The translations under genes and the position numbers were made by a program. Shown here one piece after another: positions 1-12,043 of a DNA stretch of 64,000 bases. The notes under the pieces were generated by a model, which had not been told where the DNA came from, did not search any database, and worked only from the letters and a program-made list of their open reading frames with translations. The stretch's first letter is position 1. Every line of letters begins with the position of its first letter. This DNA comes from Zhengitettix transpicula (taxonomy: Eukaryota; Arthropoda; Insecta; Orthoptera; Tetrigidae), in assembly GCA_037074705.1 (NCBI GenBank), contig CM073591.1, positions 39,102,587 to 39,166,586 of the forward strand. Reading direction: 5' to 3'.

Positions 1-2014
1 AGGCAACCCCCAATAAATCATGGGATTAAGACAACCAACGGGTTGGGAGGAACTAACGGTGGATTTTCGAACGCACCGAGAGTTCGGAAAAAACGAACCT
101 ATCTTACGAGCAATAAGGGAACCAATTCCCATATTTTGGGAAGTACATCAAATTGGAGCAATAGCACAGTGGAAAAGAATCTCTTCACTGCACGACCGAA
201 TCAGAGCTAAAAGTTTCGTTGACTTTCTGTATGTCAATCAAATATTGAATATTGTCTGAAGTACAACTTTATAACATTCACTCTCATTTATCTATCTGTA
301 ACGATGCACTTTCTTCCCTACCCTACCCTGACGCTTCATAGTTCGAAACGTGGAATAAACCTATCAATTCTAAATTTTCTTTCAATTCAGTGACTTTCCC
401 ATCGTGTCTTCTGTATGACCAATATTCTCGTCTTATTCTGCAGGTGCGCACATTTTAATATTCCATATATCTATATAGTTGTATATAATTTTATGTAAAT
501 GACATCCGTAGACCCATAGTTACACGAAACAATTATGCATGATCCATGAGTCGTATACAAAGGGGAAAAACGTTTAAATAAATAAACGTGTGGGGGTAAA
601 GCATTTCGGAATATGCAATTAATATACGGGATTTCGAATCATGCTTAAAGTAAAATAATGTCGCGTAAATTTTAATTCACATTCAAATACAGACTAACCT
701 TGCCGGACGTAAACTTTTGCTTAACTCAAATAGTTAAACATCTAATATTATCAATCAACAATTTATTTTGGATTGAGAATATTTTATAATGAATTATAGT
801 ACAAAATAAAATTAGAAACAATTTTTTTTAATTGTACAGATTTTATATATAACATTTAATAAATTTAAAAATTATTTTTCTGTTTTGTAACAACTTCAAA
901 GATTTCAAAATTGCAAAGAAATTCTTATAAATATAAAACTGACATTTTATTTTAAATATATTGACATTGAAATAATGATTTTTAATTTTTTTTCGAAGAT
1001 TTAATTTACTAAAACGTTAATTTGTTGAAAAATAATATATAAATTCATAGTATTTAATAATTATATATTGTGCTGTTGATATTTTTTTATTTCAGTTTTT
1101 AAAAAAGATTACACGTCCATTTCTTATTTAACCGGACCAATAATAGAATTTTTTTTGTACACATGACGGACTAAGAAATGAAATAAAATATTTGAATTGA
1201 AGATCACAGGGTTGCATCAAAATCCTTTCCATAAGTAAAAAAATGTAACGGGTTAACGATTTGAAATGATTGAAAACGATACTATATATCCCTTCCTTGA
1301 AAGAATAAGATAATTTTTTATCTAGTGTTTATTGAATTTTTTGAGTACTGTAAATATTATATTATACCCTTAGTATAGTTAAAGAATTATTATTATTTCT
1401 TTATAGGTCTTTTACTTATGTTGGACATGGAAATTCGTGTTCCCTATTTTTAGTTATTTATATGTTAACTTCTAATTGTTTATAATTGTAGCATCTAATA
1501 ATTATATTGTAATTTTATATAATTTTAAGCATCCTATTGTCTCATAGGACGAATAATGGAATAAAATAGAACAAATTAAATCAGATAATTTCGTTCGTTA
1601 TCAGTAGGCTATATTTAAAATATCACAATCTCTTACGTTTATGAGTACATACTTATTAATTTTTCAATTATGTTTATTACTGAAAACCCTGTTCGAAAGA
1701 GACGAAAATTACAAAAGTTCAGAAAAACAGAAGATAATAATAAGCTTTTATATTCAATTAGACTTTTTTTTAAGGAATTTTCAAATGAAGCAGTGCGGTA
1801 TTATTCATCGGAATATTTTATGAAGATATGATGAAATACTTCGTTTATAAGCCGTAAATGATCTAATTCCAAAGAATTAGTCATGTTCTTCGCTGTATTT
1901 TCAAAATCAGCCAATTTTTGATTAATTATTACTAATATCGATCGGGTTTTTCCTTTACAAGTATGCAGTGCGATATAGATGTTTTGCATAGTTTCTGACA
2001 GTGTCGTACCTTTC
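1..2014. other. Unique AT-rich DNA without a recognised gene
   Basis: A 79-codon open frame at 20-259 (+) matches nothing I recognise. The rest is AT-rich with frequent stops on both strands. I see no repeat copy, RNA gene or convincing exon here. Confidence 0.5.
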
Positions 2015-2036
2015 TGTGTATGTGTGTGTGTGTGTG
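2015..2036. repeat. (TG)n microsatellite
   Basis: An uninterrupted run of TG dinucleotides that abuts the GC-rich island to its right. On the minus strand it is read as a His-Thr repeat inside a 131-codon open frame, which I regard as chance. Confidence 0.95.
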
Positions 2037-2180
2037 AGTGAGGGCGTCGCGGCGCTATCGAGCTGCGCGGCGCGGTGTTGCCACTGTTGCCAGGAGGACG
2101 TGGACGTGGCAACAGCGCCCTTATCACCGTTACCTGCTTGCCTCGCCTAGCCTCGCCTCGCTGCTTATCGCCTCTGGAAA
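2037..2180. promoter_or_regulatory. GC-rich island with RFX-like half sites
   Basis: A unique GC-rich block inside AT-rich flanks. It holds GTTGCCA at 2077-2083 and 2086-2092 and the inverted half site TGGCAAC at 2107-2113, so two direct half sites face one inverted one. GTTGCC/GGCAAC are the half sites of X-boxes bound by RFX factors, but the spacing here is much wider than a canonical X-box. Several CpGs and a run of CTCGCCT-like repeats follow. An enhancer or a CpG-type promoter is possible. Nothing in the sequence proves either. Confidence 0.25.
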
Positions 2181-2498
2181 CACACACAATCGTCAACTAT
2201 ACATTGTACGTTACCAAAAATAATAATGTAACCTAATAACTTCCCGTTGGACGTTCTTTATGGCGAAAACATTCAGAGGGATAAATTCGCAAAATTTGAT
2301 TTTTCGAACGACACATCCTGAAGATGATTTCCAACATTACATTTAATTTCCGCTTAACTCCCAGTTTCTCCCAGTATGTTCGACCCATTATCATTGGTGT
2401 TTTTCGATTTTACCTTATTTACGTTTGTTGTAAATTCGCTTCGGAAAATTAAGGAAGAGAGAAGGTGAGATAGCCTAGTTAATTTGATAAATTTAGAA

Positions 2499-2521
2499 TA
2501 GAGAGAGAGAGAGGGAGAGAG
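2499..2521. repeat. (GA)n-rich microsatellite
   Basis: A GAGAGA run with one GGG interruption. It is a simple repeat with no associated gene. Confidence 0.9.
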
Positions 2522-3317
2522 ATGAGCAATTAAATAAGGGAATTTAAAGAACCGCTTGACGCTAACAACGCAAAGTTGTATATATATATAACTAGTTCAA
2601 CAATAGATGCTGATATTAAATGGGTATGGCAATAAGTTAGAATAATTGACTGTATTCTATAACACAATAAATTAACGATCCGTTTAACAGAAAAGAAAAC
2701 AGAAATTAAATTTGATCAATTTGAAATTTTTAGTGTGGCCGATATTGAAAAGGATCACAATAGTTGATCGAAATGTCTACAAATTTTTTTTGTTTCAACT
2801 ATAATCTATATTACATACACAAAATATTACTTTTAAACCCGTCTTTCCTTAAACAAACGTTAAAAATATTTTTTTTAACAAAGGAAATATAACGATTAGG
2901 ATCTCATTGAATTAAAATATTAAAAGAAGAAAATGTGGAAGAGTTAAATTATTTTCCGTCTGCAACAAAATTACGATCACTTTGAAAAAAGTGAAATACT
3001 TTTAGTTTGAAAGACAGAATGAGTTTCGTGTACTTTTAGCCACTATTTCAGAAACTAATTTAAATGAAAGAAGGACGAAATATAAAAGTTACCTTTATCA
3101 GAAAAATCACTGGTTCATATTTTTCTGTATTATGTGAAGAGCTCAGTTGGAAAATCAAGCTCGTTAATTCTTTTGTTCAATAAACTCTTTATTTGACGGT
3201 CTACTGTTAAAAAGTTTTTCATTTACAGATAATTTGATTCAAGAAAATTTTAATAATATAATTTTAACTAATTAAAGTTTAATAACGAAAGAATAATATA
3301 ATTTTGAAATAATTGAG

Positions 3318-3622
3318 CAAAAAAAATGAATATAATAAGAAAAATAGCCAAATACAGATAAAAATAGTGATGATGTAGATATCACAGAACCTTTCTGGAA
3401 AACCTTGTTCATTTCTTCAGGTCCTACGAAAAATAAAACAGGTTTCCAGAAAGGTTGCGTCGTATTGAGAACCGTATTTTCTGGTTTTGCCACTCTATGC
3501 TCTTGTGATTTTAGTTTTCTTAACACCTGAAGAAATGAACAAGGTTTCTAGAAACGTTATGTGGTGTTTATACCATCCATTCTTTTGTCTGTATTTAGCT
3601 ATTTTTCTTATTATTAATTTTA
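3318..3622. mobile_element. Penelope-like terminal repeats, inverted pair, relic
   Basis: Two copies of the sequence that ends the PLEs at 54.6-57.0 and 63.2-63.95 kb lie here in opposite orientation: about 3318-3425 on the minus strand and about 3524-3622 on the plus strand, separated by roughly 100 bp. The plus copy contains CTGAAGA at 3527-3533 and GAAAC at 3551-3555, followed by the TCTGTATTTaGCTATTTTTCTTATTA tail typical of the family. A third partial copy of the GAAA core sits between them (about 3440-3465). No reverse transcriptase or endonuclease remains, so this is the collapsed end structure of a dead PLE. Confidence 0.7.
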
Positions 3623-3885
3623 AACAGACTTATTTTTCATAATTTTCTATAAATGAATATTTTTGTGTCTCTGTAACGGATTTTTTTGAGACATGATAGA
3701 GTTAAAACACTGACTAATTTCAATTTAGATAATCGTGAGAACCTGAATAGAGTTATTTCTGTAATGTATTAAATGTAAAACGTTGATTTATTCATAAGAC
3801 TTATAAATGGTTTATTGAACAAAAATTGAAGTATTTTTAAAAATTTTCCTTTCCAAAAAAACCTCTTAATTTAAGAATAAAGATT

Positions 3886-3897
3886 AATAATTTCAGA
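3886..3897. repeat. 12-bp target-site duplication, left copy
   Basis: AATAATTTCAGA occurs here and again at 4399-4410, flanking the retroposon exactly. A duplication of this length flanking an A-tailed element is the usual footprint of LINE-type target-primed insertion. Confidence 0.8.
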
Positions 3898-4398
3898 TAT
3901 TTTTTGGGGGGCAACAGGCTACATGAGGGTAATCCACGTTGGGCAACTCCCCTTTAATAGCATAGGAAGGGATTTGAAAGGGGGGGATGCGGAACGGTAG
4001 AGGAAGGTAGCCAAGGGTTAACTAGGACCCCCGGGCTATATTTTAAGGATCCTACCCTGCATTTGCCAAAAGAAATGCAGGGAAAACCCTAGAAAAACCT
4101 GCATCAGATAGATCGGGCATTAGGTACTTGTCCCACGCCCTTCCGATAGCTGGAGAGGAGTTTGCTGTGGGGACGCAGCATTCCCTTCTCCGTGCCTCGG
4201 CCAATTTAGGAGGCAGCTGGCCGACTATTTCAATGGGAATAGAAGACAACTCTTACCGTATGCCCAAGGGCTGTAACCCCGTAACATACACCTCTCAGAA
4301 CATGCCGAGGTGCCTCTGCTTGTGGGATCCTTAGTTCAAAAACGGAGAGGAAAAGGCATCCCCAAAGGTAGCCCCTTCGTATATGTTTTACAAGGTTC
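3898..4398 (-). mobile_element. Poly(A)-tailed retroposon, unclassified family, copy 1
   Basis: A member of a GC-rich family found about eleven times in this window. Read on the minus strand it ends in a short A-run (seen as T-rich 3898-3904), preceded by the family 3' end CCTCATGTAGCCTGTTGCC. Its 5' end stops just before the family's terminal hairpin, so it is slightly 5'-truncated. Perfect 12-bp duplications flank it. A 68-codon open frame on the plus strand (4128-4334, initiated from TTG) is shared with two other copies. It lies antisense to the element and differs mainly by amino-acid-changing substitutions, so I do not treat it as a gene. No RNA polymerase III boxes were convincing. Confidence 0.85.
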
Positions 4399-4410
4399 AA
4401 TAATTTCAGA
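4399..4410. repeat. 12-bp target-site duplication, right copy
   Basis: Identical to 3886-3897. It marks the 5' side of the minus-strand retroposon. Confidence 0.8.
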
Positions 4411-5502
4411 AATATTTTTTAAAAAAATGTGTTGTAATAAAACTGAATAGGAAATCGGACTACTAAATTAAGAGGCATGTTTTACTATAAACCTGTACAA
4501 TTGCTTATGAATTTATGTGTCCAGGACTAATAAACTCGGCTATGCAAGAATCAGTGGAAGGATGAGAACAATAGATGTCAGTCAGAATATGCTAAGTATG
4601 TTATGGAACATGTTGATTCCCTGTGACCCAATGGTCTCAATGTTTGTCTTGTGGTAGATAAGTTCTTCTTCACGTAAGCCCTGAGGCACACAAAATCTGC
4701 GACTCACGGCATTGAGTCACGGTTTCGTATTACGGTACGTCACATTCCACCATGACCCTTGGGTCACAGGTACGAAGTCTTCGTGTGTATCGAGGCGAAG
4801 CAAAATTCCGCCCCCGGTTACAACTGCGTCAATGATTATTACATAGATACGGACAAAAAGATCTAAGTCAGCGTCACATATTTTAGACGCTCCAACACTA
4901 CGAAGACGTAACATATCTCGCAGTCCAACGTATCCGATTATTCTTCGTCGAGTATAGGGACTTTCACTAATATCTTAAATTCCTTTCCAAATTAACTGTC
5001 AAAGTATTTTATTTCAAAAACTGTTTCATCCACATATCGTCCATCTACGTTCATCTCTCCACCCAAATACATCCGTTCAATCTAGTTCAGTCGTTTATCA
5101 TTCTTGACTTACTTCTATCAAATGTTGTTACTTTCTTCTGTTAGGTTTAATATCATTTACATCCTGTCTGACAGTTTCCTACCTTACGCACAACCAAAAC
5201 TCGTATATTCTTCCTTTCCATAATATTTTCCAATACCCAATTCTTTCATATTGCCATGTTTTTCCTTCATGGTATTTTTTCATAGTTAATTAATTCATGT
5301 TTTTAAACTTATTTAATTCTGTGTATCGTTGTTTCATATTCTTCTCTTTCCATGTAAATTTTTTTCTCGATTTTTTCTTTCCTCGCTCCTAATCTCATTG
5401 AGCTCTTCTTCAATTTATTGTATATAGCAGATATGCAACAATATCACATTTTTATTATATTCTCAAGTTTCGGGTTTCCTGTTCGTTCACTTAAATCATA
5501 GG
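4411..5502. other. Unique DNA without a recognised gene
   Basis: Mixed composition. A somewhat GC-richer stretch at about 4660-4960 carries a 65-codon minus-strand open frame that I do not recognise. No repeat copy is visible. Confidence 0.45.
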
Positions 5503-5942
5503 ACTACCTGGGTGCCCGTCGATGCCCTGTTTGTAATAATTAAACTCAGCGACATCCTTAACCCCGGATTTGACTCAAATCTCGGTCGTTTTTCGCCATT
5601 TTTATGTAACGCCCCTCCACCCCCATTCCTTAAGGGTACTTCCCTTGTATGCCGAAAAAGGTTGATATTATACTCAATCGACATCAGGAGAAATACTATC
5701 AATAGTCATTGATCCCGAAAAATATTTATTTGATGCAAATATCGGTCGTTTAATGCGTTAGAAAATTTCCACGCCCACCCCTAAGCGTGGTAGACGTGTT
5801 TTACTCCCAATGAGTTTGTTTCAGGTTTGAAAAGAATTTATGGACAAAATTTGGTCAAATATTCTCCACGGATGTTGATTTGTAAGCGGAACATTCATAC
5901 ATACAAATATATACACACACAGTATATTTTATAAATTAGATA
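5503..5942 (+). repeat. Dispersed repeat, copy 1 (non-LTR/SINE-like, class unsure)
   Basis: Shares an extended similarity with 52848-53218. Both start with a variant of ACTAGCTGGGT..CCGACGTGCC, run through AAACTCAGCGACAT, TTTTTATGTAACG and an ACACTATCAA-like segment, and end in CATACA-rich sequence followed by a TTTATAAATTAGATA-like tail. A conserved head and an AT-rich tail at both ends suggest a retroposed unit, possibly an RTE-type end or a SINE. I could not identify a coding domain. Short open frames in both orientations (5496-5702 minus, 5512-5712 plus) are not convincing. Confidence 0.6.
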
Positions 5943-6842
5943 GACTTGAACCAGTTTGTGAGGAAACCCGTGCAAAGGTTCATTACAGGTATAGAAAAAA
6001 GTTTGGAGTGTAGTTGAATAAGAATAATCAAAATGGTGATTAGTAATACATACGAGGAAAAATACATACGTAAATAACCCTGTATCGACATCGCGTATCT
6101 TTCTAGTAATAATCAACATGAAGTATAATTAGATCAAAACCTTTCGATGGAATGACCGCCATGAAACGTCGTGACCTAATCCGATTCTCACACGGTATTA
6201 AGCCTAGAATCTACAAAGGAGCGAGAACCGCGGAAAAATCTTCACTCTTTGATACAAAATACGAAATTAATTTGCATGAAATGTTCTCAGAATATTTTCG
6301 GTACTGGGTAACTTTTTGCCCAAATTCATTGCTTTAATAACGGATAAACAATAATTATCTAAAAATATTAATTTTGAAAACTTGAAGCTTTTCAGCAATA
6401 TTTAAATAATTATTTGGTCAAAACTGTTTTTTAAAAGAATTATATACAATTAAATAATTTAAAATCAATTTTATACTGAAAGCTCATGTAAAATATTTTT
6501 GTACATCCAATTCTTCTAAAATTGAAATTGTTTTAAAAAATAAATATATAATTTATTTTTTAAAACACAGATTATTATGGCAATAATTCCCAAAGCTACA
6601 TATTTTTAAAATTAATTGTTTTGGAAAATTATTTAATAGTATCCGTATTAAATTGACGACTAACAAATATACAGCAGATAGAATACAAAAACTTCAATAA
6701 ATTCAAATCTTAGGCTCATAATTGGAAGACTTGTTAAGAGCTTTGATAACGAACTCTCTTAAATAAGCTGAATTTATTAGGTTTCATTTGTTAAGGAGTG
6801 CTCGGACCCGTCTGCTCCAGATTTGACTCATAAACCTTTTCC
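5943..6842. other. AT-rich DNA without a recognised gene
   Basis: A 61-codon open frame at 6152-6337 (+) is not recognised. The remainder is AT-rich and featureless. Confidence 0.45.
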
Positions 6843-6873
6843 CTGAAGACGGACAGCTTTTTCTGTTCGAAAC
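6843..6873 (+). repeat. Hammerhead-like PLE terminal motif, relic
   Basis: CTGAAGA (6843-6849) is followed by GGACAG (6851-6856), a T-rich loop, CTGTTC (6863-6868) and GAAAC (6869-6873). The two arms form a 6-bp stem with one G-T pair. This has the order of a hammerhead core (CUGANGA, stem II, GAAA) with one extra base before stem II. The PLE family motif has the same order. Stem I cannot be recognised in the flanks, so it is at best a decayed ribozyme. Confidence 0.4.
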
Positions 6874-7680
6874 GACGGTCTAGTTTTCCTTTCCTCAGCT
6901 TCTTTTGTAGCACTTTTATTTCATCTCACTGCTTTAATCTTTTCTACCCTGGACAATAGAATAGCTGAATCATGCCTCTATCAATTTCATCACACTATTG
7001 TCAATAAATTTTAAATCCAGATTAGTCTCATAATGATTGCGTAAACGACTAGATAGAACAGAAAATTCCTACTGACAAAATTACAAAAAAAACACTGAGC
7101 GTTTAACTCTGACGGGTGAGGAAGAGACCAACATCAACGCGGAGGGAAAACAAATGGTGATTTACGTTTATTATTAATTATTTTTACATAAAATATATTA
7201 AGTATTATGGAAAAAGAGCACCACAATCATTGAATTCAATATTTATATCTTATAAAGCAAGAATTTAGGGGATCTATTGCAAAAAAAAGTCAATGGAGTC
7301 GAAATAGAATTTTTTTTAGAAATCCCTGGACTGAATGTAAATGAATAACAAACGTAAAGGACATAGTTAAGATTACGATCCCTCATCTTTGGGACCAAAT
7401 TCCACTCAGACAACCAATATTGTAAATTACAAACTTTTTGTCCATTTCCGTTGGTTGTAGCTCTGTAAGTTATTTAATAACTACGAACCTAAATCGATGG
7501 ACTACGTTTTTAAACCTCTCAGTAGTTAGCAAAGGCGATTTATAATTCTAATTGTAATTTTTGTTACCTAATCCACATTTTCTTAACACAATCAACTTTC
7601 GAAGATATAATCTGATTCGTCTGATCCTTAGTTTTTTTTACCACGAAGTGCAGCAAAATGAAATGAAAACATCAATACGG
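6874..7680. other. AT-rich DNA without a recognised gene
   Basis: No repeat copy, RNA gene or credible open frame is visible. Confidence 0.45.
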
Positions 7681-8076
7681 TTTATGTTCCGGGGTCACAG
7701 ACCTTGAGCATACGGTAAGAGTTGTTCGCTATTCCCATTGGAATAGTCGGCCAGCTGCCTCCTAAACTGGTCGAGGCACGGAGAAGGGAATGTTGCGTCC
7801 CCACAGCAAACTCCTCTCCCGCTATCGGAAGGGTGTGGGACAAGTATCCAATGCCCCGACCTACCTGATGCAGGTTTTTCTAGGGTTTGTCCTGCATTTC
7901 TTTAGGCGAATGCCGGGTAGGATCCTTAAAATATAGCCCGGGGGCCCTTGTAACCCTTGGCTACCTTCCTCTACCCTTCCGCATCCCCCCTTTCAAATCC
8001 CTTTCCTATGCTATAAGAGGGGAGTTGCCACTATGTGGATTACCCTATACATAGCCTGTCTACACCCAAAAAAAAA
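7681..8076 (+). mobile_element. Poly(A)-tailed retroposon, copy 2, 5'-truncated
   Basis: Plus orientation. It begins inside the family at the segment reading TATGTTCCGGGGTCACAG, continues to the 3' end, and finishes with a run of nine A residues at 8068-8076. About 150 bp of the 5' part, including the hairpin, is missing, as expected from incomplete reverse transcription. I found no convincing target-site duplication. Confidence 0.85.
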
Positions 8077-9283
8077 CACTGCTACTTTTGGGTTTTGTAT
8101 GCTACCAACATTTTTTAAGGTTTTTCCATTCTTCGTCATAGTAGACAACTTTCAACATGGCCTTAATTCTCTATTAAGTTTAAATGTCAATATTTCGTTC
8201 GACAGAAATCTTCACATATGTCTCTCCTTGTGCAACTTCACTTCGTGGTTGAACGTGAGTCAACGAGAGATGTTTCAGCCGCAGATCTGGAGGAGTGTTG
8301 TCGAGGTTGGAAATGACCATCTGCTGTTGGTTGTGGGTTTAGCAGTGTGTGTGTGCCTGTCAGTTGTTAGCTCGTTACCTTCTTGTTACCGGTGACAAAA
8401 CAAGCGTGTACCTACCATAGAGAGGCTGCAGATAGTTAGCACTTCGGTGTCAAAGCCGAGCTAAATTCCTAGAAACGAGCGGTCAGTCACGAACCTCACT
8501 CACTCGATTCCGTGCGCTCGAAAGTTCGCTACAGGGAAACTGACAAACTCTAATCGAGATAATACAAACTTAGGACGTCATGAAGAGGAAAGCGTGGCTG
8601 TATCATCGTTTATTCCTCTCCCTGGCTCTACGGATCTTCAAAATTTAACCTTAGCTTTACGAGCAATTTTCTCCAAGCAATACAGTCTTCTGGCTCACAT
8701 TTCGTACAAAATTGAGGATTAAGTCAAGACATTAAGCACGTTATTACGTTAGTCCTTCGAAACTTAAACCCTTTATATAAAACAAGTCAGAAATGGATAT
8801 TTAATATATTGTGAAGTTCAATAATTACATTTACAGTGAAATGTATGTATGCAAAGTAAACACACAATTTTTTTGATTAATCATTTACTACATATGAGAA
8901 TAATAGGAGCTTAATTTAATAAATCTATAAAATATAAAAATTATTTCTTGATGTCATTGACGTTAAATTACGATTATTGGGATTATAATATGTGTAAAAA
9001 ATTCAATTAACAGTTTAAAAATCAAAAATATTTTTCGTAATATATATATTTTATAATATTAAGAAATTATGTGGATCATGCACCTTGCAAATTCAAACTG
9101 AAATGTCTATTTCTTTACATTTAAATATTTTTTTATCAACTTGTTAGTTGAATTACTTACACTTATATTCTAAATAATCCTAATTTAACTTCAATGACGT
9201 CAAGAAGAAAATTTTATATTCTATAGATTTATTAAACAAGCCTCCTGTCTTCTCATTAATGTTTATGTATCAACTTATTAAAT
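8077..9283. other. Unique DNA, GC-richer at about 8270-8520
   Basis: A GC-richer block follows the retroposon. The open frame 8033-8395 (+) starts inside the retroposon and has no recognisable domain. From 8800 on the sequence is AT-rich and empty. Confidence 0.4.
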
Positions 9284-9310
9284 CCTAAAGCCAGGACGAA
9301 ACGTTGTGTT
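9284..9310 (+). repeat. PLE-terminal-like motif, relic
   Basis: Contains CCAGGACGAAACGTTGTG, which matches the GAAACGTTGTG core of the PLE terminal repeats at 56.95 and 63.88 kb. The CTGANGA half is degraded to CTAAAG. Confidence 0.4.
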
Positions 9311-11399
9311 GCTATTTTGTATAGGTAAATACTTTCACTGTACTTGTAATTAACTTACCAATATATCAGTTACCAATTTTCTGACTTATTGTATATTAAA
9401 TTTATTTTGTTATACTCAAATTAGGGGCAAATATCAATTAAGGTTTGTCTATCGGGGGTAATAATTTTTTATCAAAAATTGTAAATGTGGTGGGCCCGCA
9501 CATTATAAGTTATTCGTAAAAAACAAAGAAATTGGAGAATTATAGAATTGTAGGCTAAATAATTGAAAAACTGATATACTTGTAAAGGTATTTTGAGTTG
9601 AAAATCTTGGATGATTGCATAAGGTCCACCCTCATTTACAGATAATATTTAATATACATTATTTTAATGACTATAATTTTATTTATTTATTTATATAATG
9701 TAGACAATAATTTTTCACATTTGTATGAAGTCGTAATTCTGCTCAAATAATTTTTGTTCATATAAATACAATAAACTCACTTCGCAAAATGTAAAAAGTT
9801 AATGAAGTTTTTGAAATACGACCAAAGTTGAACTTGCACTCCACGGAATAATTGATTCTTAATGGGGTTTGGTAAGTAATTAAGGTAAATAATTATTTTG
9901 TTATATATTATAAATAATTTATATTATGTTTCCTCAGGGGATGTTGGGCCATGCAGAAGAGAGGCTGCGTAGAAATTTTGTGGCTGTTTCTTTACTTAAG
10001 TTACTTGAGTCCCTTTTAACTTTCTTGGTTTGCAGAACTCAACTCTCAAACCTGAAATATCCACAGCATGGATGTAGTCTGGGCCGACCAAGGAGTGCTG
10101 ACTATCTTCTGTAATCGTCTCTTTTTTTCGTCAAACTTTTATGAACACGCGTGTCTTTACTTTCTTCAAACTTCTCATGTCCTCCTTGGATTTCTGTACC
10201 TTATGTCAGTATATATATTTGTCAGCTTCGTATCCGCCAATAAATAAAATTAAGATATTATATAACAAGTCAATATCAATCATAACGATACCTTTCTTCT
10301 CTATTTTTATATCTTCTAAAAGGTCACAGACTAGATTGAATTAATCGTATATTGTTCTAACAAATATCTGGTTCCATGGTAAAATCCTTCCACTTCCTCA
10401 TGCATAACAGTAGCGGAGTTTCTTTCAAATCCGTTACCAGATGTTCTCCAAACCCAGAATTGATCATCTCCCACCAAATGTTCAACTTTTACTTGAATTT
10501 TCAAATACATTTGCGGACTAAGTGGCATTCAGTTTGCGTTCCACTGCCCACCTCGTCGAGTGCGCTGACCCGAGGTCTAGTTCTTCATTTAAATAATGGA
10601 TCCGTTGTTGATACAACCACAGTCTCCCTTTAAATAACACCGCTCCTGATGCACTTACGTTAATGGCCAACATAAGCAAACATTCACTCACTCCGCCTCG
10701 TGCAGAAGGAAAGGGACCGTCAAGACCTTCCTCATTTGGACTTGCCACGTGGCCCTCCAACGTTTACACGGTAAAGAAATAAAAAGACAATACAGAAAAC
10801 AGCTACAGAAACTTCCAATACTTAGTTGATTTGTTCAGAAAAATATGAAATAATGAATGTTTAGTTCTCGGTTTACAACGCTATGATACCTATTGAAGAT
10901 TTCAATCGAAACTTTGGATTTTAGGTAAACCGTCCGCTTTTTTACATGAAAATCTTTCAGTCTGGAATGAATTTGAAATAATCCACAAATTAGTATATGG
11001 TGGTAACCTTTTATAAAATTCAAGGATTTTATAAACACTGAAATCAGGACAGAATGAAATCTCAATAATCAATTTTGAGAATTAGATTATTCCAGTAGGG
11101 AAAATCATCACTAACTAGGGTTGATAAGAATTTAATAAGTATAATTAAAAGATTTAATTCATTTCTGTTCCTTCCTGAATGTATTGATATTGTATTAGAA
11201 TAAATTATCTACCTTACAATAGTCATAAGGCTAAACAAGCGGAAGTAGTGATTGGGTCAATTCTCTGAGTTGTGATTTTATTTTGATCGTAGGAATGAAT
11301 TAATTTCGGTATATGAATTATTTTTGTGCAGTTTTGTTTTAACTTTCATTGTAACATTTTTTTCCTTTGAAGCTTAGTAGAAAGTCACAAATTATTTTG
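9311..11399. other. Unique DNA; GC-richer block at 10530-10750
   Basis: Overlapping open frames at 10376-10633 (+) and 10518-10760 (-) fall in a GC-richer stretch. Neither matches a family I know. A decayed exon or chance are equally possible. The rest is AT-rich. Confidence 0.35.
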
Positions 11400-12043
11400 A
11401 TCACTGATTGCATTGGTGCAAGTTCCTGACCACTGCATATTCTCATGGCTATGACACAAGAATTCGTTCAGTTATTAGGTCTGACAAGCACAGCCTCAGT
11501 CTCTATGAGTCTAGCGTTCATTATTCCGGTATCGCACTATTTAACAGCCTTCCTGATCATGTAAAGAACATCAACCACTACAACTTATTCGTAAAGGAGT
11601 GTAAAACTTACCTTGTCAATGGAACTTATTACTCCGTACACGAATTTTTGAATCGGTCTGACATTCGTTGAACTGCCTTGCCTACAAAATTGCCGAATAT
11701 GCTATAAATATGTAAATAGTTTGTCCAGTTTTCCCCTTTTGGTTCTGTTTTCCTGCCTCTGCTTTCTGATTTAGTAAATGACGACATCCCTCCGTACCTA
11801 GCGGCAGGAGATTAATACCAGGAAGTGATTTGTGTGGTGTGCGTGTTTCCTAAAAATAGTGTGTATGATTGTAGTGACTAGACAAATGTAAACAGATATG
11901 AATTTTTGTGTGTGTTTTTGTGTATTATAAGTTTATATGCAATTTATCTACTGTACATTTGTGACGAATCCTATTTCCTCTTTAGAGGGCTAATGGTGAA
12001 TAAATCTATCTATTCTATCTATCTACCTATCTATTCTATTAAA
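11400..12043 (+). mobile_element. Non-LTR retrotransposon 3' end, copy 1
   Basis: A 5'-truncated LINE end. The open frame to the TGA at 11669-11671 encodes the extreme C-terminus of a CR1/L2/jockey-type ORF2 protein. Visible features are a Ser-rich stretch, then YSGIALFNSLPDHVKN, then KECKTYLVNGTYYSVHEFLN, the pattern found just before the stop in many such elements. A 3' UTR of about 330 bp follows and ends in GAATAAA and a TCTA-type microsatellite (about 11999-12040), the tail type of this group. Reverse transcriptase and endonuclease domains are absent. The same 3' end recurs at 50024-50600 on the minus strand. Confidence 0.8.

Noticed and set aside
1801..2196. A 131-codon minus-strand open frame.
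   Set aside because: It runs through a TG microsatellite and a GC-rich island where stops are rare; no domain recognised.
4128..4334. A 68-codon open frame shared by three retroposon copies (also 12388-12594 and 56281-56487, minus strand).
   Set aside because: It is antisense to the poly(A)-defined orientation, starts at TTG, and the copies differ mainly by amino-acid-changing substitutions; other copies break it. Repeat identity explains the shared frame.
9680..9710. TTTATTTATTTA tracts (also 20290, 25920 and 63010) as LINE tails.
   Set aside because: No coding or 3' UTR similarity next to them; such tracts are common in AT-rich DNA.
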